Origin: Acanthaster planci
Lineage: Eukaryota; Echinodermata; Asteroidea; Valvatida; Acanthasteridae
Direction of reading: 5' to 3'
DNA: 57,381 nucleotides
Assembly (NCBI RefSeq): GCF_001949145.1
Contig: NW_019091791.1
Location: 1 to 57,381, forward strand
The stretch's first letter is position 1, and each line of letters starts with the position of its first letter. The translations under genes and the position numbers were made by a program. Below, one piece after another: positions 21,301 to 31,934 of this stretch. The notes under the pieces were generated by a model. The model saw only the letters and a list, made by a program, of their open reading frames with translations. It was not told where the DNA came from and did not search any database.

Positions 21301-22310
21301 ATCTACAAGAATATCATACACCCGAAATAACCATTGTAATTTCAGATATTAGATATTGATTAATGGGTCAAGCAATTAATGAAGAATTCTCAGACATACT
21401 TTTTTGTCTTACTTGATACGTTTTTCAATATATAAAAATGATTTTACATCTTTTGAAGCTTTGGGAAAGTGCACTTTTTGAACATTTGAAGTTGTTTATA
21501 CTTTTGTGGACAAGAGAGGGCACTTTGCAGCGACGTCAATCAGGGAAGACAATGCTTTGTTAGTGATTTGTCTGACCAATCTGAGACACCAAATTTGCTT
21601 GTAAAAACATAAAGAGAAAGGGGTGCTTGGATTGCCATGTTCTCAATTGATATTGAATTATTGACGAAACTGACAATTTGATAAAATGAAGCAAAAAGTC
21701 CCAGCAGTTTTTTTCATGATGATAGAGTTAGCTATGAAATTGTCCTTGCATTTGTTCAGTCATTAATGCGGTATTCTTGTTTGTTTTAAAAAACACAGAA
21801 AGGTGTGAGGCCAACATCATAGCAGATTTAAGCTACGTCCATGCCGTTCTATATGTTAATGTCTAATTTCAAATGATGACTTGATGTGTGATTGGTAGAT
21901 ATTTTGTAGTACTTAGCAATTGCGCATTCGTGTGTATTCCAAGCTAGACACTATAGTTTTGTGTGTGTGTGTTACGTGTTCGAGGAATCCAGTATGGTAA
22001 AAAAATTAAGACAAACTTGTCAAAGTATCATCACAAAAAACCCAAAGCAATACACCTACCTCGATATATAACAGACTGAAAGATTATCCATATACCCACG
22101 TGAGCCATTGTCATTTTAGATATTAGTCGGACATCATGAAGTTTTATCAGGAAGGCCAATACGTTTTGTGCTATTTTACACCACTTTTGCATTATGTGAA
22201 AATGATTTTGACATCCTTTGAGATAATTCGTGATGGCAAAGTGCATTTTATAGATTTATATGCTTCAGTGGACAACAGAGGGCACTTTGCAGTGATGCCA
22301 TATAATTAAT
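21007..22310 (+). repeat. Diverged tandem duplication of the 3' flank (unit about 770-790 bp)
   Basis: Unit 1, about 21007-21550, and unit 2, about 21788-22310, share many blocks in order: gaaag(a/g)tgtgag(c/g)c(g/c)aacatca near 21014/21798, aaaaatgattttacatc near 21437 versus gaaaatgattttgacatcc near 22198, and gagggcactttgcag near 21516/22278. Overall identity is moderate, so the event is old. Confidence 0.7.
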
Positions 22311-22319
22311 CAACAATGA

Positions 22320-25312
22320 ATCGCCCACGAAACCTACATTTCGAACAGCGAATTGTGAACATTTTAGCAGTTTCTGTGTGCACGAATCTGTACAACATCG
22401 AGGTTTCTCTCTGGAAAGGCATCACAATTTGCTCATGAGTATGCAGAAATTTTCTTGAAAAGAAAAACGGGATTGAAACAATGATATCTGGTTAATCGAA
22501 ACTCAAAAAATGTATTTTCATGGATCGTAGTACAGGAGATGCAGACCCTTTAAATCCCGTTTTTGCCTAAAGTCTATGTATTTGTATAGAGCCGAACAAA
22601 AAGTCACTGACGATAAAAATGCAAGTGAAACTCGCAGAAGACATTTCAGGAAACCCAATGAGTGATTGTAAATATTGAAAGTTGTAGACATAGTTTATTT
22701 CTTGCTTATAATTTTAATTCTGTGGTATATACTGAAACAAAAACCGTCTGCTGTATATCATGTCAAGAACTTCGAAATGAGCTGTTTTTAGGTATGCAAA
22801 AGCTGCTTGGTTGCAGATTCAAGAGACGCATACTTAACAATCACCGGGTTAGTTCCGACATCAGCTATGAAATATCTTAACGATATAATGCATACTTGCT
22901 TGTCAATAGTTGAAGAAAATAATCAACCCAGGTTTTGAGAAGTTCTCTGCTTTGGAACAGGCATCACTATCGCATGTGCGTTCAGAGTTCATGTTGGAAA
23001 AGGAAAAAAATTCGAAATCTCAGTTACCACCAGGAGTTGGAACCGTGTTCATGTAAATAGCAATTTCAGTGTATCGGTACTAAAAATATTAGTAATTTAA
23101 AGTCTTGAAATAGTCAAACCGAATTAAAGATAAAATATTGTAACGGTCTATAAAAATCGACATACAAATCTCGTGTACAGTTTAACCCTCCAATGCAAAG
23201 GGTACTGAAACTGATTGGAATGGAGTCTTCATTGTTTGAAGGGTTGGAACCCAATATGCCCCCCTCAAAGTGATCTACGCAGTCGGGTTAAGCTGTCTAA
23301 ACAGGCGTTGGGGAATCGGTGGATTGTTGACCTTCAAAATTCACAGAAAATTAATCGCCCGAGTCGTTCCAATTCTCCATCATTCATTAAATTTTTAAAT
23401 TCAGTTTGTAAGCCTATATATATGTGATGGGGATACTGATCTGTTTAGATTGGAGTTTTACTAGATTTTAAACTGACGTTTTGTTTCTATCGAATCATCA
23501 GTAAATGCAAGTGGACAGTCACAAGCAATGCAAAGTTTAAAGTAGTGTGTAGGAACGGTTGCAGTGAATGTTGCATGACATTTCCAGTGTGTTCAGTTCA
23601 GTGATCCCAAGTAATTTTTGCCTCAGCACAAGCATTCAAACCAGGCTTCACTCGAACAAGAACTGAAACGAGTTGGTAAGAGACTGAACAGGGAATGTTC
23701 TATTAAAAAAGTTGAACATTATGAAGGTTGTGACTGGACTCTTATTTCAGTTTACAAATGAGAAGAAATTTCTAAAATTGCTTTATTCACAAAATACGAA
23801 GCAAGTGGCTGACCTTTATGGGATGCTATGCCTGTAAAAGGCTCTTTGACCTGGTACTTGGGAAAACACTGATGTCCCAGTGTATAACGGACACCGTGTT
23901 GGAATGGCAAATTTGTATTATTGTGGGGAATGGAGCGTGGCGCAAAATGGAGTGTGGCGCGTGGACGCATCCCAGTTCGCTAATAAATTCTGATTAATGT
24001 GAGCATGCGCATAAATGGCAAGTGAGGCAAGAAGCTGGAGGGCATGTGAAACATGTACAGGGACTCAACTTTCAACGTCATTTTCTCTCAACTCCTGCAC
24101 CTTTTTCACTTTTGTCTTCAGAATCTTCAAAATCATTCTGGTACGAAAGGGAATTTTGAAGAACAAAATAAAAACTTCAAAATTTCGTTAGTTCGCAGCG
24201 CACGAGGTAGAAAGAAATCAGTAGGGATCCATCCTGTTAGAGCTGTAAATCACATTGAACGATACGTTATGGTACCATCCACCATTCCCGGTCGACGACG
24301 TAAGTGGTGAAACATTTATAATAATGGTTCCTTTGACGAATGCCATCAAGGGAGTTTCTGTGTGAAGTGACTGCTATTTTCAATAACTTCCCTTTTTGAG
24401 ACTGTTCAAGTCCAATTCACGGTACGTTTTTAAAGTTTTAAGTGGTGCATACTTTGGAATACAAAACTGTTTAATTAGACAGGGTCAGAAGGGTGACCTG
24501 CCTTTTTCTTTCGACCTCGTGCGCTGGAGGAGAAAGCAAAGGTTTTCTTTTAAAATTGCAGTGCAACTTCGCCCGAATCAACACATCGAGCAATGTTATA
24601 CCGATACAAATCAAAACCGCCATGATAATCTACACACCATTACTGTCACAGCAAATTCTCGAAATATCAATGCCTATGTTTATTGCCATTGTCTCCATCA
24701 CAATTCAGTTGTGCAACTGTTTTGTGTGTTACGTCCGTTTTGATACATTTTTTTTATTTCCAACTACTTGGATTCGAAGTTGTACTTAAACAATAATATT
24801 ATTTGTAACTATTAAAACCCCCAAAACGATGTCGAGAGGATAAGAATAAATTTGTGGTCCATGTGACTGTGCTACGTTCGATGGAGGGATTTGCACCTTT
24901 CCACGTTTCCTTTCTCCGTCTGTTGTTTCCTTATCAGCCTATCTTAAAAAGTTGTTGTGCTTAAGTTTTTGTGAGGATTTAAGAAGCGTGAACTATCGTA
25001 GCCCTAGCTATAGCAGCCGTAGCTGACCTTTAACATATTGTAGTAAACTACATTTAGACAAGAGCATTCTCACCCATTGGTGCCACTTAGGACTCGGGCC
25101 ATTACAGTCTTTAGTTTCTGATATTTTTGGAAGTGATTTTCCCCGTTATAAATAACTGTTCCCCACCCATTTATCCCCAGGCCCTAAATTATAGTGTAAT
25201 GGCACTCCCTTGGTCCCCTTGATACAAATGAATGGGTGCCACTGGAGGACATGTAAAAGTGTTGATAGATGATCAAGCATCTGCAGTACCACAAAAACAC
25301 CTGTAAATAGCC
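22320..25312. other. Intergenic, no gene seen
   Basis: AT-rich sequence lying 3' of both the EGF-SEA gene (plus) and the minus-strand gene, so it is convergent. Short open frames here lack splice signals and composition typical of exons. The right end is expected to hold the 3' UTR of the minus-strand gene. Confidence 0.5.
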
Positions 25313-25986
25313 CTACTTGAGAGATAACCAAGGTAACCCCTCCCTCTCCACCATTTTTCCCTGGCGGGCCAAGGCCTCCACAATTGGGGGAATTCTTGCT
25401 CTCCGGTCGTCCTTCCATACAGGTGGACTCCACCCTGACGATCTCATTTGGTTAGACGGTGGAGCCTCATCATGGCGGCGTTTGAGTCCACTAGCCAGTT
25501 CAATTATCTGGTCGATTTCATCCAGCTTATTTCCAGCAGTTCCCTGCCGTTGCTGTTGTAATGACGACGGTTGTTGCAGAGGGGATTCCTTTTCTAGTTC
25601 CTGGTCTTGGTGCGACGGCTGTGACCGTGGCAGTGATGGTTGTGACTGTGGATCCTCAAGATCTTGTTGCGTTTGCAATGGTTGCGTTCGGATATCTTGT
25701 TGCGTCTGAGGTGGTTGTGTTGGTTTTTGTTGTTGCTGCTCGGTATAAAATCCAGGATTCTGGTGTACCAAATCTATCGGTACCGTTTGCGTGCTTAGTC
25801 CTGCACCGCCACCACGGTCTGGTACGGAAGGCGCGGCTATGTGTCCCATGGCATCTGACACCTGCATGAGGTCCGTACTCACAACAACTTCGCCGAGCAT
25901 CTCGTTGGAAGGCAGCCGGCCGGGCGGAGATTCTAGCACAAGCAGCTTCTGCTCTATGCCGGTAATCTTCTCATCAAGTTCAGCTT
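25313..25986 (-). CDS. Minus-strand pair gene, exon 4: helix, Gln/Pro-rich stalk, stop
   Basis: 674 bases from a phase-1 acceptor (gcactgcacag) to TAG. It begins AELDEKITGIEQKLLVLE, followed by a low-complexity stalk (Q-rich runs, TQPLQTQQD, SQPSLPRSQPS) and a C-terminal part with GWSPPVWKDDRRAR. The open frame extends about 40 bases further upstream, with two other possible acceptors (before 26026 and before 26016), but their phases do not match exon 3. Confidence 0.7.
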
Positions 25987-27965
25987 CTGTGCAGTGCCCC
26001 AACAAAAGTTCATAGCTAAATAGAACCTGCATCAAGTTTATTCCTTACATGAAAATTTCCCGGGAACAGCCAAGAACTGTGACAGTTAATGTCAAAAGAA
26101 CCATTCACACTTTTTGCGTTGCGACGAGAAAAATACAAGGACATCGCAAAGAAGGATACAAGAATAATTTTCTGTTAATACTGAAATTACAAGTGAGACA
26201 CAAGCTGTGCTGGTAGGAATTATTCTTAAGATATTTTGTGTTGAGCAAGATGGATAAATTTCCGTAACTGGGAACTTCCAGATAAATTGCATACTTGTAA
26301 CTGTCTGAAAATGAAATTATCTTCATTCTTAATCAGAAATATAAAACAGAGTCCAAAGTACTATTTTTGTCATAAATTTCATATCTGCGCTTGAAGAAAT
26401 TTAAATTTAAACCAACTTTTAGCAATACCTTTAATGGAGATGTAATTCATTTGGGGGTACTTTACTAAAACAAGAAGTAATCAGTAATCATTAACGAGTA
26501 TTTTAATACCCACATCAATACTTCTAAATTACTCACGAATTTGCTCAAGTCTTGTCGTTGCAACCTCTAATGCCATCAGGAGCTTCAATATTTTGCCGAT
26601 GTCGCTACTGGAACCTGAAATAATTGAACTGTGATTGATTACAGCAACGCAGCGGTGTAATAAAAAGTAAAATTAAAGAATGGAATGGCAATTCAGTGTG
26701 AGAAAAATGAAAAATGCCCTGCAACAATTCCGTTTTCTATAATGAGATTGTTCATGACAGGAATTACACAATGCTTTGTGTGGGTAATGTTCTTACTTAC
26801 CAAAATGCTTATCAATGGACAGATGGCTCATCTCATGCTGTTTTCTCTACATAAACAAAACATAACAAAAGTGATTAATCTTCCTGAAAACTTTAAACAC
26901 AGCAACACTTGGAAAACATAATCAACCCACTTTACTCCCTCGTTCAGGACAGTTTCTATAGGAAATGGGCAAGAAATCAGTTGGAAAACCAAAACTTATA
27001 ACAGAGAAACTTGTGCATATAATCTCTCCAAAAGAATTTTTATAGAGCTGTGCCGAATAACCGAATGTTCGATCGATTCTCGATAATTCAACTACTATTT
27101 TTCGAATTTGAATATTCGAAAGCAAAAGTCATGAAAACGAAGGAAAAATTTTCCTCTGTTTTAAATGAGAAAAATAATTGCACTATGGAGGCTTGTTTCA
27201 AGCAGATTCAAATGAAAAGCGTCAGAAATCGTCAGAATTATTACTATTTGAAACGTCATAATTTAAAAGGAAAAGACATTTTCAGCAGGAGTCTTGTTTA
27301 TCTCTTAAATCGTGCTAAATAGTGGCTGGAGATACTCCTAGATTTGAGAAGCTATTATAATGATCATTATGTACAATTGCGTGTGTTAATGCAACTGATT
27401 TTATATATGGTTTGTTCATCAACAATCTGCTGGTCATTACGACCTAATATTCGGATATTTGATATAATTGAAGGTCGAATATTCGAATAGTGAACTATTC
27501 GAATTGACTCAGCCCTAATAAATTTATGGTGAAGACATCATGATGGCTGAAATTACTTTCTTTGCGTTGAAATTCAGTCATATTACGCCGGCGTACACGT
27601 ACAACTGCCTTACAATTCATCTCCAGAACCTCCCTATGTAGGCCCCCAAAAGGAAACGGAGCAGTTCTGGAGTACACCCCAACAGTTGTATTTCCCCTTT
27701 GGCTTCACACCTCTCCTCTCCAAGCTTCGGAAGGGAAGGCAAGCCCGCTCCCCTCCCTTGCAACCCCCTGTTTTGGCTACATCATTGGGCATTCTGCTTG
27801 GTACGAAACCTAAACCAAACAGTAATGCATTGAATAATAGGCGATTGTTACCTGAACGCTTACGGACAGCCCTGGATCTCTTGCCCCATCGACGTAAACT
27901 GTGCCATGATTTTGACTGGATGTTACCATGAATATGAAGATCATGAGCATTGAGTATGGACCCAT
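25313..27965 (-). CDS. Predicted secreted coiled-coil / Gln-Pro-rich protein (minus-strand member of a divergent pair)
   Basis: Gene-level entry, four exons, 912 coding bases, about 303 residues. Exon 1 encodes a hydrophobic leader starting MGPYSMLMIFIFMVTSSQ. Exon 2 is a short linker. Exon 3 is helical (SSDIGKILKLLMALEVATT). Exon 4 continues the helix (LDEKITGIEQKLLVLE), then becomes a long Gln/Pro/Ser-rich stalk with QQQQKPTQPPQTQQD and several SQPS/TQP repeats, and ends in a basic Trp-containing tail and TAG. No domain is recognised. The plus-strand neighbour has the same exon lengths for exons 1 and 3 and the same phases 0, 1, 1, so the two are inferred paralogues. A hydrophobic stretch exists downstream in another frame (see findings), so the C-terminus is uncertain. 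Confidence 0.68.
26537..26614 (-). CDS. Minus-strand pair gene, exon 3: helical segment
   Basis: 78 bases, acceptor caattatttcag, donor gtgagt, phase 1-1. Only one of three frames is open (SSSDIGKILKLLMALEVATT). Its length and phases are identical to exon 3 of the plus-strand paralogue, which reads DISDVVQSIQNTLASLQERI. Confidence 0.75.
26801..26846 (-). CDS. Minus-strand pair gene, exon 2: short linker
   Basis: 46 bases, acceptor gtttatgtag, donor gtaagt, phase 0 to 1, reading RKQHEMSHLSIDKHF. An alternative acceptor 9 bases further in (ending gaaaacag) would give 37 bases in the same frame. The paralogue's exon 2 is 31 bases with the same phases. Confidence 0.6.
27042..27516. mobile_element. 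Candidate non-autonomous hAT-like element
   Basis: The left end (agagctgtgccgaataaccg) and the right end (reverse complement agggctgagtcaattcgaat) are imperfect inverted repeats. Both sides are rich in ttcgaatattcgaa motifs. It lies in intron 1 of the minus-strand pair gene. No clean 8-bp target duplication could be confirmed. Confidence 0.4.
27852..27965 (-). CDS. Minus-strand pair gene, exon 1: signal peptide
   Basis: 114 bases = 38 codons, ATG at 27965-27963, donor gtaaca at phase 0. It has a hydrophobic leader (YSMLMIFIFMVTSS). The start was chosen because the leader begins here and because the plus-strand paralogue's first exon is also exactly 38 codons. Confidence 0.7.
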
Positions 27966-28644
27966 TCTCTTTGGTGATTTGTAGAAAGCATCGAACTGTA
28001 GAAAGAAAGGGCGTGAAAAGTAAGAAAGACACTGAGAGTGGGTGGACTCGAGCAGATATGAAGGGTACAATTTTTGGAATGTGGTATTACGTAACAACGC
28101 CGTACATGTCAGGCTTCAATGAAAGGCGTGCCGAGAAGACATTTCAAGACAGCTGATGGGAATGAAAAATCTAAGTTATACCATCTTAGTTGTTATATCA
28201 CTGCCAAGATCCTACTAAATACCTTGCAGTAATGTTGCGCAGTTGCTTTCTGCTCTGTTACTGCTTTTTTATGAAATTAAATACAGCGTCGTGCTTTTGT
28301 GGTAATGATATGATTTATCAAAGCTCTATCAAAACCCCCGGATCCAAAATCGAACTTTCCAAAATAATTAATTGATCGAAATGAGCGCCGTGTGGCATTT
28401 GAATGCATTTCGAGCTGCTCTGAATGGTCAGGTCATAGTTAGCACGCAATAAATGAACCATTCAGGGAGCCAGCACCACTGTGACGTCATAACCTACACC
28501 TGTGCGCATGCGGGCGAGTACTTGTTCGGGAGTGCAACCTGTCTACAGTCTGAGAGCTGGGTTAGGGGCGGGTGTGTACGCTGCGGTGACAAATTCAGTT
28601 TCCTCAAGGAAGTCCTTCGTGATAACACGTCTGTTTTCCCCGCC
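27966..28644. promoter_or_regulatory. Shared divergent promoter of the paralogous pair
   Basis: 679 bases separate the two start codons. The half near the plus gene holds a full CRE (TGACGTCA, 28482-28489), an NRF1-like TGCGCATGCG (28503-28512) and a GC box GGGGCGGG (28565-28572). No TATA box is evident for either gene. Bidirectional use is inferred from the layout. Confidence 0.5.
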
Positions 28645-28758
28645 ATGGCTCGCGTGGATATTGTGATTCTGATGGGTGTGGCACTGGCTTTATTTTTTCA
28701 GGTCCAGTCCATGCCTCAGAAAGTCACCAAGCGAGTGCAACTTCTTGGTATGCAACAG
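28645..28758 (+). CDS. Plus-strand pair gene, exon 1: signal peptide
   Basis: 114 bases = 38 codons, donor gtaggg at phase 0. The start has an ideal context (gccATGg) and begins the leader MARVDIVILMGVALALFF. The open frame extends upstream, but without a leader. Confidence 0.78.
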
Positions 28759-31700
28759 GTAGGGTCCATTTTGAACGGTTTTTTGGAGCCCTGAGTTCTT
28801 GTCTGGCAATAACATAATCGCAAACAAGCGACCTTAATATATAAAATAATCGGTATCTACTGACGAACACTACTAAGTACTGCAATTTCGTTTTGAAATT
28901 ACTCAGATGTTGTGTTTTGACTGTAAATCCTCATTTTTGGAATGCATCAAGATAACATCTTGTAACGGCATTCTTAACTCTTGCCAAATTCCAGGTTTTT
29001 TATTTGCAAGGTCCTTTGGAATGTCATTCATGCAAGGAATTTATGCAGATGCTTTTACGACCTATGCTTCGCCCTGAATGGCCAGTGGGCAAAAATGGCG
29101 GTTTGTTTGACGCCGGATTCTGACTGCCCATCTGTGACAGTAGTCTGTGTTTCACTCACCTGTGACTTATATGTCAAGCTTCACTACCTGTGTAAAACTG
29201 CATGTGGAATAAGAATAAAGTCGTAGACATTTTACATAAAAAGGGAGTAACGATTGATTTTTAGTAGATTTATTTTTCATGAAATTTATCTGAGACGAAA
29301 CTATATAACAACTGTTTTAACCAATTTTGTTACCTCCAAATTCCCCTCGATTTTCTAGGAGGGGGACTCTACACAGAAAGAAGAATACGGTAAGTTTGGA
29401 AACCTTTATCAATTCCGCACTAGCCCTGGATTCCCCGGGTACTGTTGTGGGGAACTTTACCTTAAGACTCAAAAAGGTACAATTGTACAGAAAGCAATTT
29501 ACATTGTATGCCACAAGCCCACGGTATACGGTGTGAAGATTTGAATGCTTTCCGTGTACGGAAACTCAAGTTAAGAGCAGAATGCAGTAACTAGTGTGAA
29601 GTTTCATAGGCCGTCTTTTGGTCAATATACATGTAGTCGTTACTGGAAAACTTGTTTTGTGCCAAAACCCCGAAAACTAGATAACCCCTGAAAATGCAGT
29701 TAAATTGAAGTATAATTACAAAAAACACTAGCCCTAGTACAATAGCATTCCGTTCATTTCATAATTTTGCATGTAATTTCAGAATTCGTATTTGAACCGA
29801 GCTTCTACAGATTTTGAGCACAAGTAGAGTTAACTACATTTTAAAATTAACTACATTTCAGTGCAGAAGTAAGACTAGATGGGAGGGGTTCACCATTGTT
29901 TTCCAACTACGCCTTTTTCATTTCTATTCGGAAAACAATCCCTTTGCAGATATTTCCGATGTGGTACAGTCAATTCAGAACACACTTGCGAGCCTTCAAG
30001 AGCGCATCCTTCGACTGGAAACCAACGGTGGGTTGAATACAATGGTGAAAATGATCATTACATATATATCCTTTGCGTAGGACAACTCTAAAGGCATCTT
30101 AAGCTTCAACGGCTTGAAAGGGAGCAGGTAAAAGCTGGCTTCTGATAAAATAGGCACCTCGAATTTTTTTGTTCCTTTTGAAAATATGAAAGGCCAAACG
30201 GTTCTTATCTACATTATTTTGGTCATGTTGGAACCCTTAGCAATTATGGACACGTTTATTCGTGGGTTCATCGCCCTGTGTCATGTCAGTCATGCCACAT
30301 ATATCAGCTGTCATCATTTCCTTTTAAATTTCGCAGGGACGAGACTTGCTGACCGCGTTGCAGTTATCGAAGAAACGCTAGAAATGAGTAATGTGCACCA
30401 CAAAATCATGAACGGGGATACGAAGGAACAGAACAACGACGTCCAGGGGAATGATGGTCAGGACCCATGTCTTTAAAGTTTCTATCCCGAACTTGATGAT
30501 AAGTCTGATCAAAATGCGTTTTTAATTGCGAGGATGGAGTTTAGGGTTGCAGGATCCTCAACATTTTTATATCTGTTCAAACATTTCCCGGCAGCTCTTC
30601 TGCTCACACTTGATTACCGTACCTTTCTATCGTTATTCGAATACCAGAGTTGTCATGCAAATTACCATTAAGCATCACATGGCCATTAGACGATTCTCAC
30701 CAGCAAACAATGCGCTCATTTTTACTTTTCATGTGCCACTTTATACATGTATACCCATGGGAACCAACGAACGCATTACTCTGTCCTGTAAACGTTAGAC
30801 AAATTGTTTCGTGCTGGATTTATTCACAGGTGTGGAGAATGCAGCGATGGCTGTGACGACCCCAAGCATGGGCGATGCGCAGAACGGAGAGGAAGGAAGC
30901 AAGCATGCCGTGGGGAACGCCGGTGCGACTGCCCAAGGTAAGGTATTCGTCCATAATCTGCAGCTGCTTTTAATTTCCCATTGATTGCTATTGTGCAGTT
31001 CACAGTTAACCACAAATTCATCTGCAATGCAAACAGTGACTTATTTCTCTATCATAGTCATGTCGTCCATGATCTACCGCGAGGGATTTAGGAGAAAGCA
31101 GATGTGGTTTTTACTTGCCAACAAATTATTTTCGATTTCAACGGTTGTTTGAAGGTGGAGACACCGTGGGGGACGCCATAGCGTTGCTACAGGAGGCCGA
31201 GACGGTCATTGAACAAGCGGCAGCGGTGCTTTCCGGGAACGAGCAAGCTGTCCAAAGCTCCCAGCAAACACCAAACAAGAAGCCCAACAAAGATCAGGGG
31301 CTCGAACAACCCAGCCAGGAGCCTGGTCAGGAATCTAATCTACCTAGCCAGGAGGCGCACCAGCCCAGCGAGCCAACTCCAACTCGTCCACCCAGTGAGG
31401 CGAGTGAACCAAGCAAGCCTAGTCAGACGCACCAACCCACTGAATCCAGCCAGCAGGGACAAGCGGATCATCAGCACAGTCAGATAATCTACCCAGGCAA
31501 TAATGGCGGAGTTGCGATTCACAACGGGGCGTCCCAGAACGAGCCGACAGGGAACAACTCACAACCGAGCGACGATGACAGAGACGGCGAAGAAGGTAAC
31601 GCCCAAGGCGAATCGACGACCGGAGATGAGACAAACAAGTCGGAGGATGTGAAGGACAGCAACGATAAGGTGGAAGAAGAGAGAAGAAACGAATTAAGTC

Positions 31701-31934
31701 AGGCCCTTGATCAACGCACTTTTCGTCCCTCCCACCGCTTTTTACCTTATCGTGGGCGTGTCGGCATCCACAGCGGCCGTTAGTCTCTTTGCTGTCGCCT
31801 GTATGTTTTACTACCAAAAGAAACCATCAATGCAGTCGGGACATGATCTAGATCACTACAGACACTTAATAGCCCGTCGCAGACGGGCAACGACTCAGAT
31901 AAGGTCTAGACCCAGGCTTCAGCGTGAACAGTAA
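28645..31934 (+). CDS. Predicted secreted or membrane coiled-coil / Gln-Pro-Ser-rich protein (plus-strand member of the pair)
   Basis: Gene-level entry, at least six exons. A signal peptide is followed by a short acidic linker (EGDSTQKEEY), two helical exons (VVQSIQNTLASLQERILRLE; LADRVAVIEETLEMSNV), an exon rich in Gly/Ala/Asn, and a long stalk with Q-P-S-x-E repeats and an acidic end (EEERRNELSQ). In that frame it stops at 31783 (about 359 residues). In the +1 frame, open from 31698 to the TAA at 31932, lies a convincing membrane helix (AFYLIVGVSASTAAVSLFAV) and an Arg-rich tail (LIARRRRATTQIRSRPR). A sequencing indel, a missed mini-intron or true frameshifting would give a form of about 409 residues. 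I do not recognise the family. Confidence 0.7.
29359..29389 (+). CDS. Plus-strand pair gene, exon 2 (31 bp)
   Basis: Acceptor cgattttctag, donor gtaagt, phase 0 to 1, reading EGDSTQKEEY. It is needed to move from phase 0 to the phase 1 of exon 3. Confidence 0.65.
29950..30027 (+). CDS. Plus-strand pair gene, exon 3: coiled-coil segment
   Basis: 78 bases, acceptor ccctttgcag, donor gtgggt, phase 1-1. It encodes DISDVVQSIQNTLASLQERI plus RLETN, with hydrophobic residues in heptad spacing. Confidence 0.75.
30337..30456 (+). CDS. Plus-strand pair gene, exon 4: second helix
   Basis: 120 bases, acceptor aatttcgcag, phase 1-1. It encodes TRLADRVAVIEETLEMSNV and then an Asn/Gln/Asp-rich stretch. 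The donor gtcagg is weak but in phase. Confidence 0.68.
30830..30937 (+). CDS. Plus-strand pair gene, exon 5
   Basis: 108 bases, acceptor ttattcacag, donor gtaagg, phase 1-1. Its content is low complexity (GVENAAMAVTTPSMGDAQNG). Confidence 0.7.
31155..31783 (+). CDS. Plus-strand pair gene, exon 6: Q/P/S stalk
   Basis: Acceptor gtttgaag, phase 1. A short helix (DAIALLQEAETVIEQAAAVL) precedes a long stalk of Q-P-S-Q-E and Q-P-T-E type repeats and an acidic segment. This frame closes at TAG 31781-31783. Confidence 0.68.
31703..31934 (+). CDS. Plus-strand pair gene, alternative-frame C-terminus: membrane helix and Arg-rich tail
   Basis: This frame opens after a stop at 31695-31697 and runs to TAA 31932-31934. 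It codes for about 22 hydrophobic residues (AFYLIVGVSASTAAVSLFAV and following), then MFYYQKK and a basic tail, a strong stop-transfer pattern. A possible acceptor (ttaagtcag) ends at 31702 and would need a phase-2 donor upstream; no good one is visible. AATAAA at 32146-32151 could end the transcript. Confidence 0.6.

Noticed and set aside
24053-24789. Two overlapping plus-strand frames and a short inverted match (gcgcacgaggt)
   Set aside because: Composition is not coding-like, no splice sites, and the inverted match is only about 20 bases.
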